Shown here one piece after another: positions 49,039-59,086 of a stretch of DNA of 64,000 nt. Origin of the DNA: Pseudomonas sp. ANT_H12B (GTDB lineage: Bacteria > Pseudomonadota > Gammaproteobacteria > Pseudomonadales > Pseudomonadaceae). The translations under genes were made by a program, and so were the position numbers. Location of the stretch: the NCBI RefSeq assembly GCF_008369325.1, contig NZ_VOBI01000002.1, positions 434,001 to 498,000 on the forward strand, in the 5' to 3' direction. Below the pieces are notes generated by a model. The model ran no database searches, was not told where the DNA came from, and saw only the letters and a list, made by a program, of their open reading frames with translations. How positions within the stretch are numbered: the stretch's first letter is position 1; each line of letters starts with the position of its first letter.

Positions 49039-50187
49039 ATGAGTCTTTCCTCTTTCAAAATCGCTCACAAACTGATCACCGGCGCAGATGCCATCGAGCA
49101 ACTGGCGGCTGAACTGACACGCCTGGACATCGACAACCCGCTGATCGTCACCGATGCCGCACTGGTCAAGTCCGGCACGGTCGAGCTGGCGCTGGCGCAG
49201 TTGGGCGACCGAACTTACGAAATTTTCGACCGCGTGCTGCCAGACCCGGAGATCGCCATCGTCGAAGACTGCATGCGGGTCTACCGCGAGGGCGGACACG
49301 ACGGACTGATCGGCCTGGGCGGCGGCAGTGCCATTGACATCGCCAAAAGTGTCGCGGCCTACGCCGGCTATCACGGGGCGCTGGAGGATCTGTTCGGCAT
49401 TGACCAGGTGCCGCGCAAAGGCCCGCCACTGATCGCCATCCCGACCACCGCCGGTACCGGCTCGGAAGTCACCAATGTGGCGATTCTCTCCGATAAGGTT
49501 GCGCAGCTAAAAAAAGGCATCGTCAGCGACTATCTATTACCGGACGTGGCGCTCGTCAGTCCGCAAATGACCCTGACCTGCCCACGCAGCGTCACCGCTG
49601 CCAGTGGCGTTGATGCACTGGTGCACGCCATCGAATCCTACCTGTCGGTGAATGCCTCGCCGATCACCGACGCATTGGCCATCGGCGCCATCAAACTCAT
49701 CGCCAAAGCGTTGCCCAAGGCCTACGCCAATCCCTCCAACCTCCAGGCCCGCGAAGACATGGCCACCGCCAGCCTGATGGCCGGCATGGCCTTCGGTAAT
49801 GCCGGGGTCGGTGCGGTGCATGCGCTGGCGTATCCGCTGGGCGGCCGTTTCAACATTGCCCATGGGGTCAGTAATGCCTTGCTGCTGCCGTACGTCATGA
49901 CCTGGAACAAAATGGCTTGCGTCGAGAGAATGCAGGATATTGCCGAAGCCATGGGGGTGAAGACCGTTCATCTGAGCACCAATGAAGCGGCCGACAAAGC
50001 CGTGGAGGCGATGACCGCGCTTTGCGCAGCGGTAGAAATCCCGCCGGGGCTGCGCAGTTTTGGTGTTCCCGAAGATGCTATCCCGGCCATGGCCGTGGAA
50101 GCCGCGGGGATTGAGCGCCTGATGCGCAACAATCCGCGCAAACTGAGTGCCGTCGATATCGAGAAGATTTACCGAGCGGCGTACTGA
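49039..50187 (+). CDS. Iron-containing (group III) alcohol dehydrogenase
   Basis: 382-residue NAD(P)-dependent dehydrogenase. It has the nucleotide motif [15 protein letters not shown] near residue 97, [14 protein letters not shown] near 138, and metal-ligand segments [31 protein letters not shown] (Asp and three His). The substrate is unknown; YiaY/ErcA-like relatives act on primary alcohols or diols. It appears monocistronic between the ABC operon and rpe. Confidence 0.93.
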   Translation: MSLSSFKIAHKLITGADAIEQLAAELTRLDIDNPLIVTDAALVKSGTVELALAQLGDRTYEIFDRVLPDPEIAIVEDCMRVYREGGHDGLIGLGGGSAIDIAKSVAAYAGYHGALEDLFGIDQVPRKGPPLIAIPTTAGTGSEVTNVAILSDKVAQLKKGIVSDYLLPDVALVSPQMTLTCPRSVTAASGVDALVHAIESYLSVNASPITDALAIGAIKLIAKALPKAYANPSNLQAREDMATASLMAGMAFGNAGVGAVHALAYPLGGRFNIAHGVSNALLLPYVMTWNKMACVERMQDIAEAMGVKTVHLSTNEAADKAVEAMTALCAAVEIPPGLRSFGVPEDAIPAMAVEAAGIERLMRNNPRKLSAVDIEKIYRAAY

Positions 50188-50267
50188 TCATCGCGGTCAC
50201 AGTGCGCGCGCCAAAGCATGCGGTATACAATGCGCGCCATCGTGATTCTGCTCAAAAAAGGTGCGTC

Positions 50268-50942
50268 ATGCAGCCCTTCGTAATTGCTCCGTCGATTCTC
50301 TCCGCCGACTTCGCCCGCCTGGGTGAAGAAGTGGACAACGTCCTGGCCGCTGGCGCCGACTTCGTGCACTTCGATGTCATGGATAACCATTACGTGCCGA
50401 ACCTGACCATCGGCCCGATGGTGTGCGCGGCCCTGCGCAAGTACGGCGTGACCGCGCCGATCGACGCACACTTGATGGTCAGCCCGGTGGACCGCATCGT
50501 CGGCGACTTCATCGAGGCTGGCGCGACGTACATCACCTTCCACCCGGAAGCCACGCAGCACGTCGACCGTTCCCTGCAACTGATCCGCGAAGGTGGCTGC
50601 AAGTCGGGTCTGGTGTTCAACCCGGCGACTCCGCTGGACGTGCTCAAGTACGTCATGGACAAGGTCGACATGATCCTGTTGATGAGCGTCAACCCGGGCT
50701 TCGGCGGGCAGAAGTTCATTCCCGGCACCCTCGACAAGCTGCGTGAAGCGCGGGCGCTGATCGATGCTTCCGGCCGCGATATCCGCCTGGAAATCGACGG
50801 CGGCGTGAACGTGAACAACATTCGTGAAATCGCCGCTGCTGGCGCCGACACCTTCGTCGCCGGCTCGGCGATCTTCAATGCACCGAATTACCAAGAGGTG
50901 ATTGAAAAGATGCGTTCCGAACTGGCACTGGCTCGCCCATGA
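50268..50942 (+). CDS. rpe: Rpe, ribulose-phosphate 3-epimerase
   Basis: 224-residue TIM-barrel epimerase of the pentose phosphate pathway. Motifs are [50 protein letters not shown] and [20 protein letters not shown]. The start at 50268 gives the standard [11 protein letters not shown]. It overlaps gph by four bases. Confidence 0.98.
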   Translation: MQPFVIAPSILSADFARLGEEVDNVLAAGADFVHFDVMDNHYVPNLTIGPMVCAALRKYGVTAPIDAHLMVSPVDRIVGDFIEAGATYITFHPEATQHVDRSLQLIREGGCKSGLVFNPATPLDVLKYVMDKVDMILLMSVNPGFGGQKFIPGTLDKLREARALIDASGRDIRLEIDGGVNVNNIREIAAAGADTFVAGSAIFNAPNYQEVIEKMRSELALARP

Positions 50943-51757
50943 GTGGCTTTGAGCAGCTGTTCCCGGGGCGTCTGCCGCGGCTGGTGATGTTCGATCTGGA
51001 TGGCACTCTGGTCGATTCGGTCCCCGACCTCGCAGCGGCTGTGGATAACATGCTGCTCAAACTCGGGCGAAAACCTGCCGGCATCGAATCGGTGCGTGAG
51101 TGGGTGGGCAACGGCGCTCCGGTGTTGGTTCGTCGCGCGTTGGCCGGTGGCATCGACCATTCGGCGGTAGATGACGCTGAGGCCGAAGGTGCGCTGGAAA
51201 TTTTCATGGAGGCCTACGCCCAAAGCCATGAGCTGACGGTGGTCTACCCCGGCGTACGCGATACCTTGAAATGGCTGCACAAACAGGGTGTCGAGATGGC
51301 GCTGATCACCAACAAGCCGGAACGCTTCGTTGCGCCGCTGCTGGATCAGATGAAGATCGGTCGTTATTTCCGCTTGATCATCGGTGGCGACACCCTGCCA
51401 CAGAAAAAACCCGACCCGGCCGCGCTGTTTTTCGTGATGAAAATGACCAACATCCCGGCGTCGCAATCCTTGTTCATCGGCGATTCGCGCAGCGATGTGC
51501 TGGCGGCGAAAGCGGCGGGCGTTAAATGCGTGGCGCTCAGTTACGGCTACAATCACGGCCGGCCGATTGCCGAAGAGTCACCGGCACTGGTGATCGACGA
51601 TCTGCGCATGCTAATTCGCGGTTGCCTGGATCCGGCCGCTGAGATAACGTTGCCCGACGTTGCTCAACCCCCTTCTGGAAACGCCATCGTGGTGGTCACT
51701 CGCAAACTCTGGATGAAAGTCATCAAGGCCCTGGCCCGCTGGCGTTGGCGCGCCTGA
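50939..51757 (+). CDS. gph: Gph, phosphoglycolate phosphatase with a tryptophan-rich C-terminal extension
   Basis: 272-residue HAD-family phosphatase removing 2-phosphoglycolate. HAD motif I is [11 protein letters not shown] (Asp19, Asp21), with LITNKPERF and [17 protein letters not shown] downstream. The catalytic domain ends near residue 225; about 45 further residues form a low-complexity tail ending [12 protein letters not shown]. That tail aligns without gaps to the separate leader peptide before trpG, so it probably doubles as the trpE leader. Coupled to rpe; trpE starts 71 bases after the stop. Confidence 0.96.
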   Translation: MSGFEQLFPGRLPRLVMFDLDGTLVDSVPDLAAAVDNMLLKLGRKPAGIESVREWVGNGAPVLVRRALAGGIDHSAVDDAEAEGALEIFMEAYAQSHELTVVYPGVRDTLKWLHKQGVEMALITNKPERFVAPLLDQMKIGRYFRLIIGGDTLPQKKPDPAALFFVMKMTNIPASQSLFIGDSRSDVLAAKAAGVKCVALSYGYNHGRPIAEESPALVIDDLRMLIRGCLDPAAEITLPDVAQPPSGNAIVVVTRKLWMKVIKALARWRWRA

Positions 51758-51787
51758 CTTGTTCCTGGCCGGCCTACCGGCGCGTTT
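51689..51787 (+). promoter_or_regulatory. Putative trpE attenuator: leader peptide nested in the gph 3' end plus hairpin
   Basis: Within the gph frame, GTG 51689 (GGAA eight bases upstream) could start a 22-residue peptide with Trp codons at 51710, 51740 and 51746, ending TGG CGT TGG CGC GCC TGA at 51757. A hairpin GCCGG-CCTA-CCGGC (51768-51781) followed by GCGTTTGC comes just after. CGCGCC over the leader stop (51749-51754) can instead pair with GGCGCG (51779-51784), a mutually exclusive fold. Attenuation of trpE is reported for P. putida; this assignment is from sequence. Confidence 0.65.
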
Positions 51788-51828
51788 GCATACCTGACTG
51801 TTAGCACCTCAAGCCACGAGGCTACCCC

Positions 51829-53310
51829 ATGATCCGCGAAGAATTCCTGCGTTTGGCCGCTGCCGGCTACAACCGTATCCCGCTCGCCTGCGAAACCCTG
51901 GCCGACTTCGACACACCGTTGTCGATCTACCTCAAACTGGCTGACGAACCTAATACCTACCTGCTGGAATCGGTGCAGGGCGGGGAGAAGTGGGGTCGTT
52001 ACTCGATCATCGGCCTGCCGTGCCGCACCGTGCTGCGGGTTCACGACCATCACGTCAGCGTGACCCACGACGGCATCGAGATCGAAAGCCTCGAAGCCGA
52101 AGACCCACTGGCGTTCGTTGAAGCATTCAAAGCCCGCTACAACGTGCCGACCATCCCCGGCTTGCCGCGCTTCAATGGCGGGCTGGTGGGTTACTTCGGT
52201 TATGACTGCGTGCGGTATGTGGAGAAGCGTCTGGGCAAGTGCCCGAACCCGGATCCGTTGGGCGTGCCGGACATTCTGCTGATGGTTTCCGACGCGGTGG
52301 TGGTGTTCGACAACCTCGCCGGCAAGATGCACGCGATTGTTCTGGCCGACCCGTCGCAGGCAGACGCCTTCGAGCAAGGTCAGGCACGGCTGGAAGCGCT
52401 GCTGGAAAAACTCCGCCAGCCAATCACCCCGCGTCGTGGCCTGGATTTCAGCAAGCAGCAATCGGCTGATCCGGTATTCCGCTCCAGTTTCACCCAGAAC
52501 GATTACGAAAAAGCCGTCGACACCATCAAGGAATACATCCTGGCCGGTGACTGCATGCAGGTCGTGCCGTCCCAGCGCATGTCGATCGACTTCAAGGCTG
52601 CGCCGATCGATCTGTACCGGGCGCTGCGCTGCTTCAACCCGACGCCTTACATGTACTTCTTCAACTTCGGTGACTTCCACGTCGTCGGCAGTTCGCCGGA
52701 AGTGCTGGTGCGGGTCGAAGACAACCTGATCACCGTGCGCCCGATCGCCGGCACTCGCCCACGCGGGGCCAACGAAGAGGCCGACCTGGCGCTGGAAAAA
52801 GACCTGCTGTCCGACGACAAGGAAATTGCCGAGCACTTGATGCTGATCGACCTGGGTCGTAACGACACCGGTCGGGTCTCGGAAATCGGTTCGGTGAAAC
52901 TCACTGAAAAAATGGTGATCGAGCGTTATTCCAACGTGATGCACATCGTGTCCAACGTCACCGGTCAACTGAAGGCCGGGCTGACGGCGATGGACGCACT
53001 GCGGGCGATTCTGCCGGCGGGCACCTTGTCTGGCGCCCCGAAGATTCGCGCGATGGAAATCATCGACGAACTGGAACCGGTCAAGCGTGGTGTCTACGGC
53101 GGCGCCGTCGGCTACTTCGCCTGGAACGGCAACATGGACACCGCGATCGCGATCCGCACCGCGGTAATCAAGAACGGCGAGCTGCATGTGCAGGCCGGTG
53201 GCGGCATTGTTGCCGACTCGGTGCCGGCGCTGGAATGGGAAGAAACCCTGAACAAGCGCCGCGCGATGTTCCGTGCGGTGGCTCTGGCCGAACAAACCCC
53301 GGACGCCTGA
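51829..53310 (+). CDS. trpE: TrpE, anthranilate synthase component I
   Basis: 493-residue large subunit converting chorismate plus ammonia to anthranilate. The tryptophan feedback site [15 protein letters not shown] fits the LLES-x10-S motif. The C-terminal chorismate-binding domain has [39 protein letters not shown] and [10 protein letters not shown]. It is separated from its partner trpG by 2.5 kb containing estA. GAGG precedes the ATG by seven bases. Confidence 0.99.
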   Translation: MIREEFLRLAAAGYNRIPLACETLADFDTPLSIYLKLADEPNTYLLESVQGGEKWGRYSIIGLPCRTVLRVHDHHVSVTHDGIEIESLEAEDPLAFVEAFKARYNVPTIPGLPRFNGGLVGYFGYDCVRYVEKRLGKCPNPDPLGVPDILLMVSDAVVVFDNLAGKMHAIVLADPSQADAFEQGQARLEALLEKLRQPITPRRGLDFSKQQSADPVFRSSFTQNDYEKAVDTIKEYILAGDCMQVVPSQRMSIDFKAAPIDLYRALRCFNPTPYMYFFNFGDFHVVGSSPEVLVRVEDNLITVRPIAGTRPRGANEEADLALEKDLLSDDKEIAEHLMLIDLGRNDTGRVSEIGSVKLTEKMVIERYSNVMHIVSNVTGQLKAGLTAMDALRAILPAGTLSGAPKIRAMEIIDELEPVKRGVYGGAVGYFAWNGNMDTAIAIRTAVIKNGELHVQAGGGIVADSVPALEWEETLNKRRAMFRAVALAEQTPDA

Positions 53311-53322
53311 GCTCACGCAAAA

Positions 53323-53416
53323 CCTGTGGGAGCGAGCCTGCTCGCGAAGAGGCCAGCACAGCCAACATTGATGTTGTCTGACCCACCGCTTTCGCGAGCA
53401 GGCTCGCTCCCACAAA
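53323..53416. repeat. REPIN downstream of trpE
   Basis: Inverted REP copies around a loop with CCAACATTGATGTTGTCTG, 13 bases after the trpE stop. The loop palindrome is the same as in the elements at 44105 and 46675. Confidence 0.9.
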
Positions 53417-53431
53417 GATTTCACCAGCATA

Positions 53432-53467
53432 AAAAAACGCGGCGCCTGTGAGGGCGTCGCGTTTTTT
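53432..53467. terminator. Bidirectional terminator between trpE and estA
   Basis: AAAAAACGCGGCGCC, 6-base loop, GGCGTCGCGTTTTTT, with A and T runs on both sides. It serves the convergent trpE and estA transcripts. Confidence 0.93.
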
Positions 53468-53486
53468 GTGCCTGCTGTTTGCCGGA

Positions 53487-55394
53487 TCAGAAGTCCAGCG
53501 CAACCCCGACCATCACACCTTGCTGGGTAAAGTCATCATCTTTGCGGAACATGTACCCGCCACGCAGCGCCAGATCGGCCGTCAACTTGTGGCTGACTCC
53601 CAGGCTCACGCGATTCAAGTGGCTTTGCGGTGTATAGCCGTCCAGCTTGAAGTCCAGGGACGGCAGGCTGTTGAGCGCGATGTTTACTTTCTGAGTGTCA
53701 TCCTCGTATTCACGCTCATACGCGTATTCGCCGAACACTTGAGTCTGTGGAGTGATCTGGTATTTGCCCTGCAAGCCGATGCCCAAACGTTTTGAATCGC
53801 GCTTCTGGTCATCAAACGTCAGTGCCGTGGAACGGTTGTCGTTTTCCGAGTAACCGTCGACTTCCACTTTCGCGTAATCGGCGCTGACGAACGGTGACAG
53901 GTGCCACTCGCTACCCGGTTGTGCAATGTCGTAGCCAACCCGTGTGCTGAAGGCCCAGAGATAGCCATCGGTATCGCCTTTCTCCGCACCTTCGCCGGCG
54001 CCCAGGTCGAATTTGCGTTTGAGGTTGTCGTAATCCAGCTTGCCGCCGGTCAACGCGGCATCGGCCCACCAACGGTTTTGCTGGAACTGGGCGAAGGCAG
54101 TGGCCAGGTAGCTGTTGAGTTTGTAGTCCGAATCGTTGCTGCCTGCTTCCAGGTTCTGACGATAGAAACCCGCTGCCACACCGACGCGCCACGCGTCATT
54201 GAGACGATAGCTGCCGCCGATGTTCAAGTTGTAACCGTCGCCGTCGGCGCTGGCTCCGCTGCTTTGGCTATCGACATCCAGATGCTGTCCGCCACCGGCG
54301 ACAATCGCGCGCCATTGGCCGACCGCTTGCCAGTTCTCCCAGTCCGATTGCCATTGGCTGCGCAGTTCATCCTGGTGCGCACGCAAGGTAGCGTGGGCCA
54401 TTTCCGGTAACAACGTCAGCTCCCAAGGCGCAGCCAGTAAGGAATAGGCGTAATCGGAAATCAGTTTTTGCGCGGCTTCGGTCGGATGAACCCCATCGTA
54501 ATAAATCAGTTTGCTGGGGGCCGGGGTGGCACTGTTGATGCCATACGTAGGGTTTTCGGTGCAACTGTTACCGCTGAAACAGGTTGCCGTCAGGTTCTGG
54601 CCTGTAGCAAAACCGAATCGAGCCGGATCGGCGAAGGTTTCCTGCAACAGCAACGGAATGTTCAACGGGATGATTTCGGCATCGATGCCCGCGAGACGGG
54701 TGACCAGTTGGCGGTTGAAGGCAGAACTCAGTAGTGAGGTGGGTGTCTGCTGGGGCGTGCCATTGATGGCGGGCGTCAACCCCAGGTCGGGCAGCAACCA
54801 GACCATGATGTACCTGGCGCCGGCGGTTTGCAGAACCTGGACGCTGTTGGCCAGTCGATCCGCAGCGGCATTCGCCTGAGCGCCGCTTTGTACACGTCCC
54901 TGAAGAAAATCGTTCCCGCCCCCGGAGATGTAATACAACGCATTCGGATCGGCGCTGAAGTTGTTCGTCGGCAGATAGCCCGCACGCGTACGTTCACCCG
55001 TGGCAGATGCGGTGGTGATCGAGGTGAGGATCTGGTCTGTGCGGTAACCGCCGACAGCCCAGTTGTTCCCGTCCGGCAGGCCCTGATTCGCACGCGCCGC
55101 CGAGGTTGAAGCGGCCGTCTGGTCCGGCGAAAACCCGAGCCGTCCACCCAGCAGTTGCGTCGAGTTGGCGGAATAGGCTTCGCCACTGCCATCCAGATAG
55201 ATCGGACCGGTCCGGTTAGTGAAGCGCAGGGTGGCCCCGGCGGGGCCGCCCGTGTCGGTAAACTGCCCGGCATCGTTGAGGCTGTCACCGAAGACGATGA
55301 AGTTCGAGTAAGGGTTGGGCGCCGCGATCGCCTGGCTGCAGGCCATGGCGAGCAAGCAACCGGCAAGCGGTACAGTCAATGTCTGTCTGAGCAT
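53487..55394 (-). CDS. estA: EstA, GDSL-type esterase autotransporter
   Basis: 635-residue type Va autotransporter anchored in the outer membrane with a surface esterase passenger; EstA in P. aeruginosa affects rhamnolipid production and motility. It has a signal peptide ([15 protein letters not shown]), a GDSL block with the nucleophile in [27 protein letters not shown], the catalytic Asp-His in [12 protein letters not shown], and a C-terminal barrel from about 350 ending in aromatic DF. The last residues MVGVALDF fit BAM recognition. The in-frame start at 55400 is also possible. Confidence 0.95.
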   Translation of the reverse strand: MLRQTLTVPLAGCLLAMACSQAIAAPNPYSNFIVFGDSLNDAGQFTDTGGPAGATLRFTNRTGPIYLDGSGEAYSANSTQLLGGRLGFSPDQTAASTSAARANQGLPDGNNWAVGGYRTDQILTSITTASATGERTRAGYLPTNNFSADPNALYYISGGGNDFLQGRVQSGAQANAAADRLANSVQVLQTAGARYIMVWLLPDLGLTPAINGTPQQTPTSLLSSAFNRQLVTRLAGIDAEIIPLNIPLLLQETFADPARFGFATGQNLTATCFSGNSCTENPTYGINSATPAPSKLIYYDGVHPTEAAQKLISDYAYSLLAAPWELTLLPEMAHATLRAHQDELRSQWQSDWENWQAVGQWRAIVAGGGQHLDVDSQSSGASADGDGYNLNIGGSYRLNDAWRVGVAAGFYRQNLEAGSNDSDYKLNSYLATAFAQFQQNRWWADAALTGGKLDYDNLKRKFDLGAGEGAEKGDTDGYLWAFSTRVGYDIAQPGSEWHLSPFVSADYAKVEVDGYSENDNRSTALTFDDQKRDSKRLGIGLQGKYQITPQTQVFGEYAYEREYEDDTQKVNIALNSLPSLDFKLDGYTPQSHLNRVSLGVSHKLTADLALRGGYMFRKDDDFTQQGVMVGVALDF

Positions 55395-55510
55395 GAGCAA
55401 ATCCGTTTGTTATTTTTTTAGTGAGCAAAACGACAGTGCCAAAAACTATAGAGCCTGTTGCCATTCGGCGCGAACCCGTCAATTGTTTCAAGCGCTTCGA
55501 TCGCCCCATA

Positions 55511-55539
55511 TTGCACGCTCTGCCCAGCTAAGTTACTGT
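55511..55539 (+). promoter_or_regulatory. Candidate sigma-70 promoter of trpGDC
   Basis: TTGCAC (55511-55516), 17-base spacer, TACTGT (55534-55539). Initiation near 55546 would place the trp leader ORF about 22 bases into the transcript, as expected for an attenuation leader. Confidence 0.45.
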
Positions 55540-55567
55540 GCCGAGACGTATAAATGAGACCTTCCCC

Positions 55568-55636
55568 GTGTTGATCGTCAGCAAACTTCTGGATCAAGTC
55601 ATCAAGGCACACGCCCGTTGGCGTTGGCGCGCCTGA
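55568..55636 (+). CDS. Putative trpG leader peptide with two Trp codons
   Basis: 22-codon ORF opening GTG TTG ATC and ending VIKAHARWRWRA then TGA. The two Trp codons (55619 and 55625) lie four and two sense codons before the last, typical of attenuator leader peptides. It aligns gaplessly with the last 22 residues of Gph. A GC-rich hairpin follows after nine bases. The ribosome site is weak (GAGACC region), and TTG 55571 is an alternative start. It precedes trpG by 163 bases. Attenuation control of trpGDC is reported for P. putida. Confidence 0.7.
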   Translation: MLIVSKLLDQVIKAHARWRWRA

Positions 55637-55645
55637 ATCCTTCTG

Positions 55646-55664
55646 CCGGCCCGGCCGGATCTTT
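55646..55664 (+). terminator. Putative trpGDC attenuator hairpin
   Basis: CCGGC-CCG-GCCGG (55646-55658) followed by ATCTTT, nine bases after the leader peptide stop. The stem is strong and the T run short. A further stem CGCTTTG/CAAAGCG (55697-55731) lies downstream before trpG. Confidence 0.55.
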
Positions 55665-55799
55665 ACCGCTTTGCCTTCTTTACCCGTAAGACACACCGCT
55701 TTGCTGCGCGATCCCGGCGACTGACAAAGCGCAGGACGCTGCGGGTAACTCATTCGAAGGCTGTATTAAAGTCAGTGAATTCAAGAGGTTCATAACGCC

Positions 55800-56393
55800 A
55801 TGTTGCTGATGATCGATAACTACGACTCTTTTACCTACAACGTTGTGCAGTACCTTGGCGAGCTTGGCTCCGAGGTTAAAGTTGTGCGCAACGATGAACT
55901 CACCATTGCCGAAATCGAAGCCCTCAACCCTGAGCGGATCGTCGTTTCCCCCGGTCCTTGCACCCCGAATGAAGCTGGCGTCTCGATTGACGTGATCAAG
56001 CACTTCGGTGGAAAACTGCCGATTCTGGGTGTCTGCCTCGGCCATCAGTCCATCGGCCAGGCCTTTGGCGGTGACGTGGTGCGTGCCCGTCAGGTCATGC
56101 ACGGCAAGACCAGCCCGGTTTTCCACGAGGACAAAGGCGTTTTCGAAGGCCTGAATCATCCGCTCACGGTTACTCGCTATCACTCATTGATCGTCAAGCG
56201 CGAAACTCTGCCCGACTGTCTGGAGCTGACCGCCTGGACCCAGCTTGAAGACGGTTCGGTCGACGAGATCATGGGCCTGCGCCACAAGACACTGAACATC
56301 GAGGGCGTCCAGTTTCACCCTGAGTCGATCCTCACCGAACAGGGCCACGAACTGTTCGCCAACTTCCTCAAACAAACCGGCGGCACGCGTTAA
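55800..56393 (+). CDS. trpG: TrpG, anthranilate synthase component II (glutamine amidotransferase)
   Basis: 197-residue class I amidotransferase supplying ammonia to TrpE. Catalytic Cys79 is in [11 protein letters not shown] and the His-Glu pair in [21 protein letters not shown] forms the oxyanion loop. First gene of trpG-trpD-trpC. Length and closeness to the PabA family allow possible dual use in folate synthesis, common where no separate pabA is present. Confidence 0.97.
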   Translation: MLLMIDNYDSFTYNVVQYLGELGSEVKVVRNDELTIAEIEALNPERIVVSPGPCTPNEAGVSIDVIKHFGGKLPILGVCLGHQSIGQAFGGDVVRARQVMHGKTSPVFHEDKGVFEGLNHPLTVTRYHSLIVKRETLPDCLELTAWTQLEDGSVDEIMGLRHKTLNIEGVQFHPESILTEQGHELFANFLKQTGGTR

Positions 56394-56402
56394 GGACTTT
56401 TC

Positions 56403-57452
56403 ATGAATATCAAGACAGCCCTGAGCCGTATCGTCGATCACCTCGACCTCAGCACCGATGAGATGCGCGATGTGATGCGCGAAATCATGACCGGGCAATG
56501 CACGGACGCACAGATCGGCGCGTTCATGATGGCCATGCGCATGAAGAGCGAAAGCATCGACGAGATCGTCGGCGCCGTGTCGGTCATGCGCGAGCTGGCG
56601 GACAAGGTCGAACTCAAGACCCTCGACGGCGTTGTCGATGTGGTCGGTACCGGCGGTGACGGTGCCAATATTTTCAACGTATCGACCGCTTCCTCGTTCG
56701 TGGTTGCTGCGGCCGGTTGCACCGTGGCCAAGCACGGTAACCGTGCGGTCTCGGGCAAAAGCGGCAGTGCCGATCTGCTGGAGGCGGCCGGTATCTACCT
56801 GAACCTGACGCCGGTACAAGTAGCGCGTTGTATCGACAACGTCGGCATCGGTTTCATGTTTGCCCAGACCCACCACAGTGCCATGAAGTATGCCGCCGGC
56901 CCGCGCAAGGATCTTGGCCTGCGTACGCTGTTCAACATGCTCGGCCCGCTTACGAATCCGGCCGGCGTAAAGCATCAAGTAGTCGGCGTGTTCAGCCAGG
57001 CGTTGTGCCGGCCATTGGCCGAAGTTTTGCAACGTCTGGGCAGCAAGCACGTGCTGGTGGTGCACTCGAAGGATGGCCTGGACGAATTCAGTCTGGCGGC
57101 ACCCACCTTTGTCGCGGAATTGAAAAACGACCAGATCACCGAGTATTGGGTCGAGCCAGAAGATCTGGGCATGAAAAGCCAAAGTTTGCACGGCTTGGCA
57201 GTGGACGGTCCGGTGGCTTCCCTTGAGTTGATTCGTGATGCCTTGGGCAAACGCAAGACCGAGAACGGTCAGAAGGCTGCGGAAATGATCATGCTCAATG
57301 CGGGCGCCGCGTTGTACGCCGCCGACCTGGCAAGCAGTTTGAAAGAGGGCGTCGCCCTGGCGCACGACGCGCTGCACACCGGCCTCGCTCGGGAAAAACT
57401 TGAGGAGTTGGGTGCTTTTACCGCGGTATTCAAAGTGGAGAATGAGGGATGA
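56403..57452 (+). CDS. trpD: TrpD, anthranilate phosphoribosyltransferase
   Basis: 349-residue enzyme joining anthranilate to PRPP. The PRPP loop is [20 protein letters not shown], and [21 protein letters not shown] and [16 protein letters not shown] complete the active site. It begins nine bases after trpG and overlaps trpC by four. Confidence 0.98.
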   Translation: MNIKTALSRIVDHLDLSTDEMRDVMREIMTGQCTDAQIGAFMMAMRMKSESIDEIVGAVSVMRELADKVELKTLDGVVDVVGTGGDGANIFNVSTASSFVVAAAGCTVAKHGNRAVSGKSGSADLLEAAGIYLNLTPVQVARCIDNVGIGFMFAQTHHSAMKYAAGPRKDLGLRTLFNMLGPLTNPAGVKHQVVGVFSQALCRPLAEVLQRLGSKHVLVVHSKDGLDEFSLAAPTFVAELKNDQITEYWVEPEDLGMKSQSLHGLAVDGPVASLELIRDALGKRKTENGQKAAEMIMLNAGAALYAADLASSLKEGVALAHDALHTGLAREKLEELGAFTAVFKVENEG

Positions 57453-58285
57453 GTGTACCGACGGTTCTGGAAAACATTCTGGCCCGCAAAGTCGAAGAAG
57501 TCGCCGAGCGCCGCGCTCGTGTGAGCTTCGCCGAGCTGGAAAGTCTGGCCAAGGCGGCCGATGCACCCCGTGGTTTTGCCAAGGCATTGATCGAGCAGGC
57601 CAAGAAGAAACAACCTGCAGTCATTGCGGAAATCAAGAAAGCTTCACCGAGCAAAGGCGTGATTCGCGAGAACTTCGTTCCTGCCGACATCGCCAAGAGC
57701 TACGAGAAGGGCGGCGCCACTTGCCTGTCGGTGCTTACCGATATCGATTATTTCCAGGGCGCTGATGCGTATCTGCAACAGGCTCGTGCGGCGTGCGGTT
57801 TGCCAGTGATCCGTAAGGATTTCATGATTGATCCGTACCAGATCGTCGAAGCCCGTGCGCTGGGCGCCGATTGCGTGCTGTTGATCGTCTCCGCACTGGA
57901 TGACGTGAAAATGGCCGAGCTGGCGGCCGTGGCCAAAAGTGTCGGCCTCGATGTGCTGGTGGAGGTTCACGACGGCGATGAGTTGGAGCGGGCCTTGAAA
58001 ACCCTCGACACCCCGCTGGTGGGCGTCAATAACCGCAACCTGCACACTTTCGACGTCAGTCTGGAAACCACGCTTGATCTATTGCCGCGCATCCCCCGTG
58101 ATCGTTTGGTGATTACCGAGAGTGGCATCCTCAATCGCGCCGATGTGGAGCTGATGGAAATCAGCGATGTGTATGCGTTCCTGGTCGGCGAGGCGTTCAT
58201 GCGCGCCGAAAGCCCGGGCACTGAACTGCAGCGTCTGTTCTTTCCAGAGCGTGGAACTCCCGTCAGCGGCTCGACCCTGGACTGA
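57449..58285 (+). CDS. trpC: TrpC, indole-3-glycerol-phosphate synthase
   Basis: 278-residue TIM-barrel enzyme, monofunctional (no fused TrpF). Catalytic segments are [47 protein letters not shown] and [11 protein letters not shown] with ITESGI following. Last gene of trpGDC; a REP doublet follows. Confidence 0.98.
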   Translation: MSVPTVLENILARKVEEVAERRARVSFAELESLAKAADAPRGFAKALIEQAKKKQPAVIAEIKKASPSKGVIRENFVPADIAKSYEKGGATCLSVLTDIDYFQGADAYLQQARAACGLPVIRKDFMIDPYQIVEARALGADCVLLIVSALDDVKMAELAAVAKSVGLDVLVEVHDGDELERALKTLDTPLVGVNNRNLHTFDVSLETTLDLLPRIPRDRLVITESGILNRADVELMEISDVYAFLVGEAFMRAESPGTELQRLFFPERGTPVSGSTLD

Positions 58286-58289
58286 ACAC

Positions 58290-58341
58290 TTCTTCGCAAG
58301 CAAGCCGATCCCCCTGTGGGAGTGGGCTTGCTCGCGAAGAG
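58290..58341. repeat. Compact REP doublet after trpC
   Basis: CTTCGCAAGCAAGCC and GGCTTGCTCGCGAAGAG form an imperfect inverted pair with GTGGGAGTGGGCTTGCTCGC as the better REP copy. It ends the trpGDC transcript. Confidence 0.75.
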
Positions 58342-58384
58342 GCCATCAAATCCCCCAAAGACTTCATGTCTTACGGAATAGTCC

Positions 58385-59086
58385 ATGACTCAACCTATCG
58401 CTCTGACCGTCGAAGCCGGCCTGCTCGCTGAACAGGATCTGCTCGCCCATGTGTGCACCGGTGATTCGGAGTTTGGTCTGCTGTTCTGGCAGCCCAGCGA
58501 TCGGGCGCTAGTCATGCCGCGGCGGTTGAATCGTCTGCCTGGGTTCGAGGCCGCGTGCGAGGTATCGGCTGCGGCCGATTGGCCAGTGCTGTTGCGCGAA
58601 ACCGGCGGTGAACCCGTGCCGCAATCGGCATCAACGATCAACATCGCGCTGGTCTACGCACCACCCCGAAGCGAAGGTGATCAAAACCGCATCGAAACCG
58701 CCTACCGCCGACTCTGCGACCCGATTTGTCAGTTGCTTGATGAGCTGGGCGGCGTTTCATCGTTGGGCGAAATTGACGGTGCGTTCTGCGACGGTCGTTT
58801 CAACGTCAACCTCGACGGCCGCAAGATGGTCGGTACGGCGCAGCGCTGGCGCCAGAGCAAGGGTGGATCGCGTCCGGTAGGCTTGGTGCACGGGGCGTTG
58901 TTGCTGGATAACGAGCGTGAGTCGATGGTTGCGGCGGTTAATCGCTTCAATGAAGCCTGTGGCCTGGCGCAGCGGGTTCGTGCCGAGAGCCACATCGCCC
59001 TGCATGAGAAGTTCACAGTGCCAGATGCGCTGGCTCGTCTTGATGCACTCTACCGGCAAATGCTGGCGCAGATGTTCAACGCTTAG
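58385..59086 (+). CDS. LplA/biotin-ligase-fold protein (lipoate-protein ligase family)
   Basis: 233-residue protein of the LplA-LipB-BirA fold. [20 protein letters not shown] corresponds to the N-terminal ligand-binding strand, [20 protein letters not shown] to the substrate loop, and [16 protein letters not shown] carries the lysine expected for lipoyl-AMP binding. It lacks the accessory C-terminal domain of full LplA. It could be an amidotransferase or octanoyl/lipoyl ligase; the substrate is unproven. Its stop overlaps the convergent vfr stop by four bases, so no terminator separates the genes. Confidence 0.85.
   Translation: MTQPIALTVEAGLLAEQDLLAHVCTGDSEFGLLFWQPSDRALVMPRRLNRLPGFEAACEVSAAADWPVLLRETGGEPVPQSASTINIALVYAPPRSEGDQNRIETAYRRLCDPICQLLDELGGVSSLGEIDGAFCDGRFNVNLDGRKMVGTAQRWRQSKGGSRPVGLVHGALLLDNERESMVAAVNRFNEACGLAQRVRAESHIALHEKFTVPDALARLDALYRQMLAQMFNA

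Noticed and set aside
51664..53430. Open frame of 588 codons on the minus strand opposite trpE
   Set aside because: Antisense shadow that also runs through the REPIN; no protein family features.
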